Positions 7,467 to 16,120 are shown, counted from the first letter of the stretch. The stretch is 64,000 nucleotides of DNA from Bradyrhizobium diazoefficiens (GCF_018131015.1 NZ_JAFCJJ010000005.1:186001-250000); one strand, 5' to 3'. Notes: generated by a model not told the origin, from the sequence alone. Numbers and translations are program-made.

Positions 7467-8525
7467 TCAGGCCACCGCGAGCGGCTGAACCCGCAAGCTT
7501 CCGCGCAGGCCCGCCGCGGTGCCGAGCAGGATGCCGGCAACCGCAACGAACGAGGCAAGCGCAAGGGTCGACACGCCCGTGAGCCCCTGCCCGATCGAGC
7601 AGCCGAACGCCATCACGCCGCCGATTCCCATCAGCGCGGCGCCGCCCGCCGAGCGCAGCATGTGGCGCGGCGAGGAATAGCCTTCGAGATGATAGCGGCC
7701 CGTAGCGAGCGCGGTGACGAGGCTGCCGGCAAAGACGCCGGCAACCGTGGCGATGCCGAAATTCAGCGTCAGGCCGGTCGAGAGCATGGCATATTGCAGG
7801 CTATCGGCGATCGGCGCGATGAAGGTGAGCGACGTCACCGGCACCGGGTTGAAGTCGTCAGCCCCGAGATAACCGGTGACGAACCAGCCGCCGGCGACGA
7901 GAAGACCGACGATGACACCCGCGGCGATCTGACCCGGTGAACGCCGGAACGCCGGATGCGCAAAAGCAAACAGGATCAGCGCGATGACGATCGCGATGGC
8001 CGCAAGTCCGCGCGAAACCGCCTCGCCAATTCCAAGCGTCGCCAGCAGCGACGGGAGCGAATTGGCGTTCACTGCGCTCTGCGAGGCCTGGACCAGCGCG
8101 ATCCGCGCCGGTGCGATCAGGCCCTTGAGCGTCATCTGCGCGGCAATGGCGAGCACGATAACGACGACGAAGGAGCGGAGATTGCCACGCCCGAGCAGCA
8201 CCAGCGCGCGCGAGCCGCAGCCGTTCGACAGCACCATGCCGTAGCCGAACAACAGACCGCCGAGGAACAGCACCGGCACCGAGAACGTCGGCTGCAGATA
8301 GATCGACTTGCCGAGATCGATCGCGCCGCTGCCGGCGAGAAGCTGGCTCGCGGCGATCGCAACCGCGATCGCCAGCGCATAGGACCGCACCAGGCGGCCA
8401 TCGCCTTCGGCAAGCCAGCCGCGCATGCTGCTCATCAGGCAGAAGCCGCTGAGCAGCCCGACGGCGCCGTAAACCAGCCCGATGGCGAAGCCGGCGAGGA
8501 TGACGAGCTGCGCGGACGTTTCCAT
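7467..8525 (-). CDS. YeeE/YedE-family sulfur-compound transporter (TsuA-like)
   Basis: This is a polytopic inner-membrane protein of about 352 residues containing two YeeE/YedE repeats. The conserved cysteine motifs are visible in each half: NGCGSRALVLLGRGN in the N-terminal half and AFGCSIGQGLTGVS near the C-terminus. In TsuA the equivalent cysteines relay thiosulfate through the membrane. No TusA-like (tsuB) gene follows directly. The start is taken at ATG 8525, just past the TGA of the upstream reductase gene (8530-8528); an in-frame GTG lies at 8531. Confidence 0.85.
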   Translation of the reverse strand: METSAQLVILAGFAIGLVYGAVGLLSGFCLMSSMRGWLAEGDGRLVRSYALAIAVAIAASQLLAGSGAIDLGKSIYLQPTFSVPVLFLGGLLFGYGMVLSNGCGSRALVLLGRGNLRSFVVVIVLAIAAQMTLKGLIAPARIALVQASQSAVNANSLPSLLATLGIGEAVSRGLAAIAIVIALILFAFAHPAFRRSPGQIAAGVIVGLLVAGGWFVTGYLGADDFNPVPVTSLTFIAPIADSLQYAMLSTGLTLNFGIATVAGVFAGSLVTALATGRYHLEGYSSPRHMLRSAGGAALMGIGGVMAFGCSIGQGLTGVSTLALASFVAVAGILLGTAAGLRGSLRVQPLAVA

Positions 8526-8527
8526 GA

Positions 8528-9532
8528 TCACGGCTTCAGGATCACACGGTCGCGCGACGAGCCGGCGACGGCCACATAGGCCTCCTTGGCGCGATCGAGG
8601 GGATAGACCGCACTCGTCTTGATCGGGAACGGCTTGAGATGCCCGCTTGCAAAGCCCGGACCGAGATCGCGCAGCACTGCGCCCGTTGCAGACGACGATA
8701 GCCCGAGCGTGTCGATGCCGACATAGGTGTGCTGGCCCCGGTAGAATTCGAGGATATTGAACTGCACGATGCGGTCGATCGCGGCGATCAGGATCTGGCG
8801 GCCGCGCAACGCGAGCGATTTGTGCGCGGCCTGGAAGTAGGGATCGCCGACGGTGTTGAAGACGATGTCCGCACCCTTGCCGCCGGTCAACTCGCGCACG
8901 CGCGCGGCGACATCGGTGGCGGAGGCATCGACCACCTCGACGGCTGCGTTGCTGTGGCCTTCATAGGCCTCCGCCTTGCGCACCACGCCAATCGCGCGTG
9001 CACCCTGCCAAGTGGCGATCTGGACCGCGGCCTGGCCGACCTTGCCGTTGACGCCCATCACCAGCACGGTCTCGCCGTTCTTCGGGACGCCCGCGCGACG
9101 AAAGCCCTCCATGGCGGTGACGAAGGGCACGCCGATACCGGCGGCCTCCTCCCACGACACCGTCTTCGGCTTCTCCACCACCGCATCGGCTTCGACGACG
9201 AGATGGCTGGCGTGGGTGCCGTCGCGGCGGATGCCGAGATCGCCGGACGAGCCGAACACCTCGCGGCCGATCGTGCCGGCCGGCCCGTCGATCACCACGC
9301 CGGCATAGTCGCGGCCGGGCGTGCGCGGGAACACCGCATAGGGCATCAGCCCGGTCGCAGCCTTGACGTCGGAGGGATTGACGGCAGCCGCCCTCACCTC
9401 GATCAGGAGATCGTTCGGACCGCGCGTGAGCGCATGACGCTCGACCACAGGCGCCAGCGCCGCCGCGTTTTCGGCCTTCGCATTCAGGCGGACGCAGCGC
9501 GCCTCGACGGATTTTTGCTCGGCTGGTGACAT
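8528..9532 (-). CDS. Medium-chain dehydrogenase/reductase, quinone oxidoreductase type
   Basis: This is a 334-residue NAD(P)H-dependent oxidoreductase of the MDR superfamily. The GroES-like N-terminal domain contains VRAAAVNPSDVK and FPRTPGRDYAGVV. The Rossmann domain has VLVMGVNGKVGQAAVQIA, a variant of the GxGxxG dinucleotide motif. Catalytic and structural zinc ligands are absent, which fits the zinc-independent quinone oxidoreductase/enoyl reductase branch. The start MSPAEQ at 9532 is preferred; a longer frame begins with GTG at 9544. It lies 51 bases downstream of paaK on the same strand and could be read from that transcript, though MDR genes are not a standard part of phenylacetate catabolism. 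Confidence 0.85.
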   Translation of the reverse strand: MSPAEQKSVEARCVRLNAKAENAAALAPVVERHALTRGPNDLLIEVRAAAVNPSDVKAATGLMPYAVFPRTPGRDYAGVVIDGPAGTIGREVFGSSGDLGIRRDGTHASHLVVEADAVVEKPKTVSWEEAAGIGVPFVTAMEGFRRAGVPKNGETVLVMGVNGKVGQAAVQIATWQGARAIGVVRKAEAYEGHSNAAVEVVDASATDVAARVRELTGGKGADIVFNTVGDPYFQAAHKSLALRGRQILIAAIDRIVQFNILEFYRGQHTYVGIDTLGLSSSATGAVLRDLGPGFASGHLKPFPIKTSAVYPLDRAKEAYVAVAGSSRDRVILKP

Positions 9533-9583
9533 TAAAAGACCCACGATTGATCGCGGGCCTTGTCGCCTTTGGGGCCGGTCAAG

Positions 9584-10915
9584 TCAATCCTTCGGCCGCT
9601 TGTCGTAGAGTCGCCTGGCCTTGCCGAGCGAGCGCTCCAGCGTATCGGGGGGGACGATCTGAACCTTCGAGCTGATCCCGATGGTGTTCTTGATATGGGT
9701 CGAGATGCGGTCGGCATGGTCGATGAGACCGCGCCCGTCCCAGCTCTCGGACCGCGCCTCGGCGATGATGGTGAGCTCGTCCATGCGGCCTTCCCGGGTC
9801 AGCTCCAGGATGAAATGGCCGCCGCACCAGTCGGTGGCGAGCAGCACCTCCTCGATCTGGGTCGGGAACAGATTGACCCCGCGCAGGATGATCATGTCGT
9901 CCGAACGTCCCGTCACCTTCTCCATGCGCCGCATGCCCGGCCGCGCCGTGCCGGGCAAGAGCCGCGTCAGGTCGCGGGTGCGATAGCGGATCACCGGGAA
10001 GGCTTCCTTGGTGAGCGAGGTGAAGACCAGTTCGCCCTTCTCGCCGTCCGGCAGCACCGCGCCGGTCTCGGGGTCGATCACCTCGGGGTAGAAATGATCC
10101 TCCCAGATGTGCAGCCCGTCCTTGGTCTCGATGCACTCCTGCGCCACGCCGGGACCGATCACCTCGGACAGGCCGTAGATGTCGGTGGCGTCCATATCGA
10201 AGGCGTCCTCGATCTCGCCGCGCATTGCATTGGTCCAGGGCTCGGCCCCGAAGATGCCGACCTTGAGCGAGCACTGCCGCGGATCGAGCTTCTGCCGCTT
10301 GAACTCGTCGAGGATCGCCAGCATGTAGCTCGGCGTCACCGTGATGATGTCGGGCCGGAAATCGTTGATGAGCTGCACCTGCCGCTCGGTCATGCCGCCG
10401 GAAATCGGCACCACGGTGCAGCCGAGTTTCTCGGCGCCGTAGTGCACGCCCAGCCCGCCGGTGAAGAGGCCGTAGCCATAGGCATTGTGGATGATCATGC
10501 CGGTGCGCCCCCCGGCGGCGCGGATCGAGCGCGCCATCACCTGCGACCAGGTATCGATGTCTCCTTGCGTATATCCGACCACGATCGGCTTGCCCGTCGT
10601 GCCGGACGAGGCATGCACGCGCACCAGCTTTTCGCGCGGCACGGCGAACATGTTGAAGGGATAATTGTCGCGCAGGTCCGTTTTCACCGTGAACGGAAAT
10701 TTTGCGAGATCGGCGAGCTCGCGAAAGTCCGACGGGTGAACACCGGCCTTGTCGAAGGCCTTGTGATAATGGGCGACGTTGTCGTAGGAATGCTTCAGCG
10801 ACCAGGCCAGCCGCTCCGTCTGCAGCGCCATGATCTCGTCACGCGATGCGCGCTCACGGGCATCCATTTCGGCGCTATAAGCGCTGCCGCCTTCCCCGAG
10901 CTTCCTCAAAGCCAT
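9584..10915 (-). CDS. paaK: Phenylacetate-CoA ligase
   Basis: PaaK activates phenylacetate to phenylacetyl-CoA with ATP and CoA, the first committed step of the aerobic hybrid pathway. The 443-residue length is standard for the family. ERASRDEIMALQTERLAWSL near the N-terminus is a family signature. The adenylate-forming P-loop is ASSGTTGKPIVVGYT, followed by NAYGYGLFTGGLG and GAEPWTNAMR. The C-terminal lid domain contains DMIILRGVNLFPTQIEE. It is the last paa gene of the cluster, 46 bases after paaI. A second in-frame ATG (MDARERASRD) lies 16 codons downstream and could be the true start. Confidence 0.96.
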   Translation of the reverse strand: MALRKLGEGGSAYSAEMDARERASRDEIMALQTERLAWSLKHSYDNVAHYHKAFDKAGVHPSDFRELADLAKFPFTVKTDLRDNYPFNMFAVPREKLVRVHASSGTTGKPIVVGYTQGDIDTWSQVMARSIRAAGGRTGMIIHNAYGYGLFTGGLGVHYGAEKLGCTVVPISGGMTERQVQLINDFRPDIITVTPSYMLAILDEFKRQKLDPRQCSLKVGIFGAEPWTNAMRGEIEDAFDMDATDIYGLSEVIGPGVAQECIETKDGLHIWEDHFYPEVIDPETGAVLPDGEKGELVFTSLTKEAFPVIRYRTRDLTRLLPGTARPGMRRMEKVTGRSDDMIILRGVNLFPTQIEEVLLATDWCGGHFILELTREGRMDELTIIAEARSESWDGRGLIDHADRISTHIKNTIGISSKVQIVPPDTLERSLGKARRLYDKRPKD

Positions 10916-10961
10916 CCTCGTTTCCCCACATCATCGTCTTGTTCTTTTAAAGATCGATTGC

Positions 10962-11405
10962 TTACTGCGCCGGCAGCCAGGTGCCGGGAACGACCCGCGA
11001 ATGTCCGCGGAATTCGGCGATGACGGTATCGCCCACCGTGACGCGCACGTCGTAAATGCCCGAGCGGCCACCGCGGCTGACCTCGCGCGCCTTCGCGACG
11101 AGGCGGTCGCCGAGCCTGCCAGGCTTGAGAAAGGTGATCTGGCCTTGCGCGGCCACCACGCGCTCGTTGTGCGAATTGCAGGCAAACGCAAAGGCCGAGT
11201 CGGCGAGTGTGAAGATGAAGCCGCCATGGGCGATACGCTGGCCGTTGACCATGTCCGGCCGCACCGTCATCGCCAGTGTCGCAACGCCCGGGCCGATCTC
11301 GACGATCTCCATGCCGAGCCCTTTGGAGGCATCGTCGTCCGTCCACATCGCATCGGCGCAGGCGCGGGCGATATCCTCAGGCGATACGGTGGCTTTGACG
11401 TTCAC
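10962..11405 (-). CDS. paaI: Hydroxyphenylacetyl-CoA thioesterase PaaI
   Basis: This hotdog-fold thioesterase releases CoA from ring-hydroxylated or dead-end phenylacetyl-CoA intermediates, protecting the CoA pool. The 147-residue product has the PaaI signature MVNGQRIAHGGFIFTLADSAFAFACN with the active-site HGG and Asp, followed by FLKPGRLGDRLVAKA. The GTG start at 11405 sits six bases after GGGAG; an upstream frame extends further but has no such signal. It lies between paaE and paaK. The 67-bp gap to paaE holds tandem CTGTCAAA repeats (TTTGACAG on the minus strand) that could form an internal promoter. Confidence 0.93.
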   Translation of the reverse strand: MNVKATVSPEDIARACADAMWTDDDASKGLGMEIVEIGPGVATLAMTVRPDMVNGQRIAHGGFIFTLADSAFAFACNSHNERVVAAQGQITFLKPGRLGDRLVAKAREVSRGGRSGIYDVRVTVGDTVIAEFRGHSRVVPGTWLPAQ

Positions 11406-11456
11406 GCGCTGCTCCCGGCCAAATGATTGCAATGATGTTCTGCTGGTCGGCCAATA

Positions 11457-11477
11457 CTGTCAAACCCGGCTGTCAAA
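11457..11477 (-). promoter_or_regulatory. Tandem TTTGACAG repeats between paaE and paaI
   Basis: Two copies of TTTGACAG on the minus strand (plus-strand CTGTCAAA at 11457-11464 and 11470-11477) are 13 bases apart in the paaE-paaI gap. The first-read copy overlaps the paaE stop codon. The second copy gives a TTGACA hexamer followed 17 bases later by GAACAT. This could be a weak internal promoter for paaI-paaK, or paired half sites for a regulator. I cannot decide from sequence alone. Confidence 0.3.
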
Positions 11478-12555
11478 CGTGGTCGTAATCGACCACGACC
11501 CGCTCCGACGTCGGCTTGGCCTGGCAGGTGAGAACAAAACCGGCCTTCAGTTCCCAAGGCTCGAGCGAATAATTGAGGTCCATCGGCGCCTCGCCTTCGA
11601 CCAGCTTGGCGCGGCAGGTCGAGCACATGCCGCCCTTGCAGGCGAACGGCAGATCGACCCCGGCGCGCAGCGCGGCATCGAGGATCGCCTCGTCCTCGGC
11701 GACCGGAACGTCGCGGCGCTTGCCGTCGATGATCAGCGAGGCGATCGCCTTCGGCGGCGCATCGGGAGCAACGGCCTTCTTAGGCCGCGGCTTGCCGCCA
11801 TATTCGGAGACGAAGCGCTCGACGTGAATGCGCTCTTCGGCGATGCCGAGATCGCGGCAGGTCGTCTCGATCTCCTCGCTCATGCCGGACGGACCGCAGA
11901 TGAAGACATGGTCGACGCTCGCAGCCGGCACCAGCGACCGCAGCAGCACCCTCACCTTCTCGCCGTCGAGCCGTCCTTGCAGGATCGGGATGTCCTGCTC
12001 CTCCCCGGAGATGACATGGAAGATCGAGAGACGGTCGATGAAGCGGTCCTTCAGCTCCTCCAGCGCCTCGAGGAACATGATGTTGTCGGTGGCGCGGTTG
12101 CCGTAGAACAGGAAGAAGCGGCTGTCCTTCTCGCGCGCCAGCACGCCCTTGACGATCGACAGGATCGGCGTGATGCCGGAGCCTGCGGCGAAGCCGACAT
12201 GGATGCATCCGCCATCTGCGGGCGGAACCAGGCCGAAGCGGCCCGTCGGCGTCATCACGTCGAGCAAATCGCCGCACTTCAGCTCGTCCGCGGCCCAGTT
12301 CGAGAACGCGCCGCCATCGACCTTCTTCACGGCGATGCGCATCTCGCCGTCATCGGGGCCGGAGCAGATCGAATAGGAGCGGCGCACCTCTTCACCGTCG
12401 AGCATGGTGCGCAGCGTGAGGTACTGGCCGGGCGTGAAGCTGTAGTCGTCCTTCAGCTCCGCCGGGATGACGAACGTCATCGATACGGCGTCGGAAGCCT
12501 CGCGACGGAGATCGGTGACGGCGAGTCGATGAAAACGCGGTGCGGCTGCGGACAT
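11473..12555 (-). CDS. paaE: Phenylacetyl-CoA epoxidase reductase subunit PaaE
   Basis: PaaE passes electrons from NADPH to the PaaA diiron centre. The 360-residue protein has an N-terminal FAD-binding domain with RRSYSICSG (RxYS motif), an NAD(P)-binding domain (GFAAGSGITPILSIV), and a C-terminal plant-type 2Fe-2S domain with cysteines in FACKGGMCSTCRAKL plus a later VLTCQAK. This FNR-ferredoxin order is diagnostic for PaaE. The start at 12555 directly follows the paaD stop; a frame beginning at 12567 would overlap paaD. Confidence 0.96.
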   Translation of the reverse strand: MSAAAPRFHRLAVTDLRREASDAVSMTFVIPAELKDDYSFTPGQYLTLRTMLDGEEVRRSYSICSGPDDGEMRIAVKKVDGGAFSNWAADELKCGDLLDVMTPTGRFGLVPPADGGCIHVGFAAGSGITPILSIVKGVLAREKDSRFFLFYGNRATDNIMFLEALEELKDRFIDRLSIFHVISGEEQDIPILQGRLDGEKVRVLLRSLVPAASVDHVFICGPSGMSEEIETTCRDLGIAEERIHVERFVSEYGGKPRPKKAVAPDAPPKAIASLIIDGKRRDVPVAEDEAILDAALRAGVDLPFACKGGMCSTCRAKLVEGEAPMDLNYSLEPWELKAGFVLTCQAKPTSERVVVDYDHV

Positions 12556-12557
12556 GG

Positions 12558-13061
12558 TCAATGACACTTGAAATAATCAAAGGGTTCGCGGCAAGCTTTG
12601 CAGCGCCAGAGCGCCTTGCAGGAGGTCGAGCCGAATTCGGACAAGAGCTCGGTCTGCTCCGAGCCGCATTGCGGGCAGGCGACCGCCTGCTCGCCGAACA
12701 GCGCGCGGCGTGAATTCGAGGCTTGCGGCGGCGCGATGCCGTAGGCGCGGAGCTTCTCGCGTCCCTCCTCGCTCATCCAGTCGGTGGTCCAGGCCGGTGA
12801 CAGCACGGTGCGCACCTTCGGCTGCCGGAAACCCGCGCGCTCCAGCGCGAGTTCGATTTCGAGCGCAATCATGTTCATGGCCGGGCAGCCCGAATAGGTC
12901 GGCGTGATCGCGACCTCGACCCGATCGCCATCGAGCGCAACATCGCGCAGCACGCCGATATCGGCGATAGTAAGCACCGGGATCTCGGGATCGACCACGC
13001 TGGCCGCGGCGTCCCAGGCCCGCCGGCGCAGCTCGCTGTCGCTGCCCGCCACCGTCACCAT
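12558..13061 (-). CDS. paaD: Phenylacetyl-CoA epoxidase accessory protein PaaD
   Basis: PaaD is a MIP18/DUF59-type protein thought to help assemble the iron-sulfur or diiron centres of the epoxidase. The N-terminal DUF59 domain shows VVDPEIPVLTIADIGVLRDV and TYSGCPAMNMI. The C-terminus carries the PaaD-specific zinc ribbon: CPQCGS, then SCKALWRCKACREPFDYFKC. The 167-residue length is typical. It overlaps paaC by 7 bases and is followed immediately by paaE. Confidence 0.96.
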   Translation of the reverse strand: MVTVAGSDSELRRRAWDAAASVVDPEIPVLTIADIGVLRDVALDGDRVEVAITPTYSGCPAMNMIALEIELALERAGFRQPKVRTVLSPAWTTDWMSEEGREKLRAYGIAPPQASNSRRALFGEQAVACPQCGSEQTELLSEFGSTSCKALWRCKACREPFDYFKCH

Positions 13062-13831
13062 GTCTGCCCCGGAAAGGTCCGCTGCATCGATTGCAGCTCG
13101 GACAGGAGATGGCCGAGATGTTCGCTGTGGCGGCCGGCGCGGCCGCCCTGCTGCATCCAGTCGTTTTGCGGCAGCGTGAGTGTCGCCTCGCCGGCGACCT
13201 CGGAGAGCGTCTTCAGCCAGCGGTCACGCAACCTCGCCGGATCGACGGCGATCCCGGCATCGATCATGCCGCGCTCGCTGTCGTCGACAAAGAACATCTC
13301 GCCTGTGAAGGCCCAGAGGTGATCGATCGCGGCTTGCACACGGGCATGGCTTTCGTCGGTGCCGTCGCCGAGCCGGATCATCCATTCCGAGGCGTGGCGC
13401 AGGTGATAGGCGCTCTCCTTCTCCGACTTGGCGGCAATGGCGGCAAGCGTCGGATCGCGCGAGGTCATCATCGCGCGCCAATGGAGATCGGCAAAGGCGG
13501 AATAGAAGAACTGCCGCACCAGCGTTCGCGCGAAATCGCCGTTCGGCTGCTCGACCAGCAGCAGATTGCGGTACTGCCGGACGTCGCGCAAGTAAGCGAG
13601 CCTGTCCTCGTCGTTGTCCCTGCCTTCGACCTTGGCCGCGTAGGTGTAGAGCTCGCGCGCCTGGCCGATGAGGTCGAGCGCGATGTTGGAGAGCGCCATG
13701 TCCTCTTCCAGCATCGGCGCATGTCCGCACCACTCGGACAGCCGGTGGCCGAGGATCAGCGCATCGTCGGCGCGGCGCAGCGCGTAGAGCACCAGCGGCG
13801 TTTCGGCGACCTCTATGTTGGCCACGGCCAT
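13055..13831 (-). CDS. paaC: Phenylacetyl-CoA epoxidase subunit PaaC
   Basis: PaaC is the structural ferritin-like subunit that forms the core heterodimer with catalytic PaaA. The 258-residue product contains YALRRADDALILGHRLSEWCG, LSNIALDLIGQARELY and EKESAYHLRHASEWMIRLGDGT, all PaaC hallmarks. PaaC lacks the full diiron ligand set of PaaA, as expected for the family. Its ATG at 13831-13829 overlaps the paaB TGA by one base (TGATG), indicating translational coupling. Its 3' end overlaps paaD by 7 bases. Confidence 0.96.
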   Translation of the reverse strand: MAVANIEVAETPLVLYALRRADDALILGHRLSEWCGHAPMLEEDMALSNIALDLIGQARELYTYAAKVEGRDNDEDRLAYLRDVRQYRNLLLVEQPNGDFARTLVRQFFYSAFADLHWRAMMTSRDPTLAAIAAKSEKESAYHLRHASEWMIRLGDGTDESHARVQAAIDHLWAFTGEMFFVDDSERGMIDAGIAVDPARLRDRWLKTLSEVAGEATLTLPQNDWMQQGGRAGRHSEHLGHLLSELQSMQRTFPGQTW

Positions 13832-14118
13832 CACATGTGCCCCACTTCCTCGGGCACTTCGTAGAAGGTCGGGTGCCGGTAGATCTTCGATTCCGCCGGC
13901 TCGAACATCATGCCCTTCTCGGCGGGATCGCTCGCGGTGATCGCGGTCGACGGCACCACCCAGATCGACAGGCCTTCGCCGCGGCGGGTGTAGATGTCGC
14001 GCGCGGCCTGCAGCGCCATGGTGGCATCGCTCGCATGCAGCGAGCCGACATGCTTGTGCGCGAGCCCGTTGCGGCTGCGAATGAAGACTTCCCACAACGG
14101 CGTGTTCGGCGTGGCCAT
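13831..14118 (-). CDS. paaB: Phenylacetyl-CoA epoxidase subunit PaaB
   Basis: PaaB is the small subunit that bridges PaaAC heterodimers in the multicomponent epoxidase. The 95-residue protein shows the family core PLWEVFIRSRNGLAHKHVGS, ALQAARDIYTRRGEG and SIWVVPSTAI. The ATG at 14118 follows GGGAGATC; upstream in-frame sequence belongs to paaA read in another frame. It lies 10 bases after paaA and overlaps paaC by one base. Confidence 0.96.
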   Translation of the reverse strand: MATPNTPLWEVFIRSRNGLAHKHVGSLHASDATMALQAARDIYTRRGEGLSIWVVPSTAITASDPAEKGMMFEPAESKIYRHPTFYEVPEEVGHM

Positions 14119-14128
14119 GCTGATCTCC

Positions 14129-15121
14129 CTATTCGGCAGCTTGCGCGATTTGGCGGCGCGCGCGTTTTGCGGCAAAGGCGGCGGCCGCCTCGCGCACCCA
14201 GGCGCCCTCCTCGTGCGCCTTGCGGCGCGCGGCGATGCGGTCGCGGTTGCAGGGGCCGTTGCCGGCGAGCACCTGCTTGAATTCCGTCCAGTCGATCTCG
14301 CTGTAGCGCCAGTGACCTTCCGCATCCTGCGTCATGCCGGGATCGGGAATTTTGAGGCCGAGATATTCCGCCTGCGGCACCGTGGCATCGACGAACTTCT
14401 GTCGCAGCTCGTCATTGGAGAAGCGCTTGATCTTCCATTTCGTCGAGCTGTCGCTGTGCTGGCTCGTCGCATCGGGCGGGCCGAACATCATCAGCACCGG
14501 CCACCACCACCGGTTCAGCGCATCCTGCGCCATCGCCTTCTGCTCGTCCGAGCCCCGGCACAGCGTCACCATGATCTCGTAGCCCTGGCGCTGGTGGAAG
14601 GACTCCTCCTTGCAGACCCGGATCATCGCGCGCGCATAGGGGCCATAGGAGCAGCGACACAGCGGGATCTGGTTCATGATCGCGGCGCCGTCGACCAGCC
14701 AGCCGATGGTGCCGATGTCGGCCCAGGTCAGGGTCGGATAGTTGAAAATCGAGGAATACTTTGCTTTCCCCGCGAGCATGGCATCGACCAGCTCCTCGCG
14801 CGATGTGCCAAGCGTCTCTGCCGCAGCGTAGAGATAGAGCCCGTGGCCGCACTCGTCCTGCACCTTGGCAAGCAGCGCCGCCTTGCGGCGCAGCGTCGGC
14901 GCGCGCGTGATCCAGTTGCCCTCTGGCAGCATGCCGACGATTTCGGAATGGGCGTGCTGGGAGATCTGGCGGGTGAGCGTCTTGCGATAGGCCGCCGGCA
15001 TCCAGTCGTTCGGCTCGATGCGCTCCTCGGCATCGATACGGGCCTGGAATTGCGCAGCCCTGGCCGCGTCCTCGAGGCCGCGCTCGTCAGCTTCAGCCGT
15101 GTTCAGCGCTTGCGTGTACAT
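14129..15121 (-). CDS. paaA: Phenylacetyl-CoA epoxidase catalytic subunit PaaA
   Basis: PaaA is the diiron oxygenase subunit that forms ring-1,2-epoxyphenylacetyl-CoA. The 330-residue product has ferritin-like ligand segments [13 protein letters not shown] and [13 protein letters not shown] (ExxH motifs), plus [13 protein letters not shown] and [12 protein letters not shown] typical of PaaA. The start MYTQALN at 15121 is chosen because GGGAGG lies 6 bases upstream. That Shine-Dalgarno is inside a perfect inverted repeat (see 15128-15148). It is first in the paaABCDE-I-K transcript, behind paaX. Confidence 0.96.
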   Translation of the reverse strand: MYTQALNTAEADERGLEDAARAAQFQARIDAEERIEPNDWMPAAYRKTLTRQISQHAHSEIVGMLPEGNWITRAPTLRRKAALLAKVQDECGHGLYLYAAAETLGTSREELVDAMLAGKAKYSSIFNYPTLTWADIGTIGWLVDGAAIMNQIPLCRCSYGPYARAMIRVCKEESFHQRQGYEIMVTLCRGSDEQKAMAQDALNRWWWPVLMMFGPPDATSQHSDSSTKWKIKRFSNDELRQKFVDATVPQAEYLGLKIPDPGMTQDAEGHWRYSEIDWTEFKQVLAGNGPCNRDRIAARRKAHEEGAWVREAAAAFAAKRARRQIAQAAE

Positions 15122-15127
15122 GCGCAT

Positions 15128-15148
15128 CCTCCCGATTTCATTGGGAGG
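15128..15148 (-). promoter_or_regulatory. Stem-loop enclosing the paaA ribosome binding site
   Basis: CCTCCC at 15128-15133 and GGGAGG at 15143-15148 form a perfect 6-bp GC-rich stem with a 9-base loop. In the minus-strand mRNA the 3' arm is the GGGAGG that serves as the paaA Shine-Dalgarno. Folding would therefore hide the ribosome binding site. If the promoter called at 15150-15177 is right, its own transcript would start inside the first arm and escape this hairpin, whereas read-through from paaX would carry it. Confidence 0.55.
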
Positions 15149-15149
15149 C

Positions 15150-15177
15150 AATATATAACAAAAACTAGTTCACGCAA
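15150..15177 (-). promoter_or_regulatory. Candidate paaA promoter with direct repeats
   Basis: The 77-bp paaX-paaA gap is strikingly AT-rich. On the minus strand TTGCGT (15177-15172) and TATATT (15155-15150) are separated by 16 bases, a plausible sigma-70 promoter. A 9-base direct repeat, GCAATATAT on the plus strand, occurs at 15148-15156 and 15174-15182, 26 bases apart, bracketing the promoter. These are candidate binding sites for PaaX or another regulator. Confidence 0.5.
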
Positions 15178-15198
15178 TATATTTCTGTAACATAAAAC

Positions 15199-16065
15199 TC
15201 AGATCTCGAATCTCCTCTCGAGAAGCTTCCGCGCCGGCGGCAGCGGGCCCTTCTCGTTGGTTCCATGCCCGTCAAGCCATTGTTCGGACGGGACAAGCAG
15301 CGCGCGATAGATCTCGCCGCAGAGCGCGCGTGCGGCCCTGCCCGGCCAGTCCGAAGGTAACAGGCTCTCCGGCAGCAGCGGATCGCGCAGCACGACGCGG
15401 CGGTAATAGTGGATCAACAGGATTCGGGCGGTGAAGGCGTCGGCCTCGGACAAATCCGCCTCGCGCGCGATGGCCGCGCGAAGCGGCTCGAACATCTTCA
15501 TGAATTTCAGATAGGCGTCCGCGGTGCGGTCCAGCGGCCAGCTCGCACTCAGCAGGCGCCGGCCGCTGTCATCCTCGGCCGAGACTTCGAGACGGATCGC
15601 GCCCGCCGCCTCGTCTGGCACGGGCACGCCCGACGGCGCCACCCACACACCCGGCAGCGGGCTGCCGAAACCGGCGTTGCGCAGCGCCTCGCGCGCCGCA
15701 TCGCGATCCCCGCCATTACTGATCAGGAGCAGCTCGAAGCGACCGGTCCAGTCCGAGGACGGCGGATCGTAGATGTGGCGCGTCGCCGCCTCGAAGGTCT
15801 GGCGGCCCTTGTCGGCGAGCCGATAAAAACTGTTGCGGCCGACTTTTTCGCGGGTCAGCCAGCCATCGGCCGCCAGGCGCGACATCGCGGTGCGCACCAC
15901 GCCGCTGTCGATGTCGAGCCGCTCGAAGAATTCCAGCAGCGTGCCGAGCCACACCACACCGCCACGCGGCACGATGGCGTCGCCGAACACGGTGATGACG
16001 ATGGAGCCGGTGCGCGACGGCTCGCGCTTGAGCTGGTCGATGATGCGGGACAACGGATGCGCCAT
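15199..16065 (-). CDS. paaX: Phenylacetate catabolism repressor PaaX
   Basis: PaaX is a GntR-like winged-helix repressor that leaves DNA when it binds phenylacetyl-CoA. The 288-residue product has the PaaX N-terminal helix-turn-helix region (SIVITVFGDAIVPRGGVVWLG, then VVRTAMSRLAADGWLTREK), the central domain and a C-terminal PaaX-like domain ending ARKLLERRFEI. RTAMSRLAADGWL is the typical recognition-helix segment. The start at 16065 (MAHPLSR) matches the family N-terminus. It is transcribed in the same direction as paaA, 77 bases upstream, so it could be cotranscribed with the genes it controls. Confidence 0.95.
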   Translation of the reverse strand: MAHPLSRIIDQLKREPSRTGSIVITVFGDAIVPRGGVVWLGTLLEFFERLDIDSGVVRTAMSRLAADGWLTREKVGRNSFYRLADKGRQTFEAATRHIYDPPSSDWTGRFELLLISNGGDRDAAREALRNAGFGSPLPGVWVAPSGVPVPDEAAGAIRLEVSAEDDSGRRLLSASWPLDRTADAYLKFMKMFEPLRAAIAREADLSEADAFTARILLIHYYRRVVLRDPLLPESLLPSDWPGRAARALCGEIYRALLVPSEQWLDGHGTNEKGPLPPARKLLERRFEI

Positions 16066-16120
16066 GCGCGAGGCATAGCGCGTTTGGTGCCGGTGCGACA
16101 ATGGAGGGGAACGACAAAGC

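Noticed and set aside
13055..14095. Longer start for PaaC at 14095
   Set aside because: The extra N-terminus is paaB read in another frame; the ATG at 13831 overlaps the paaB stop and gives the normal PaaC length.
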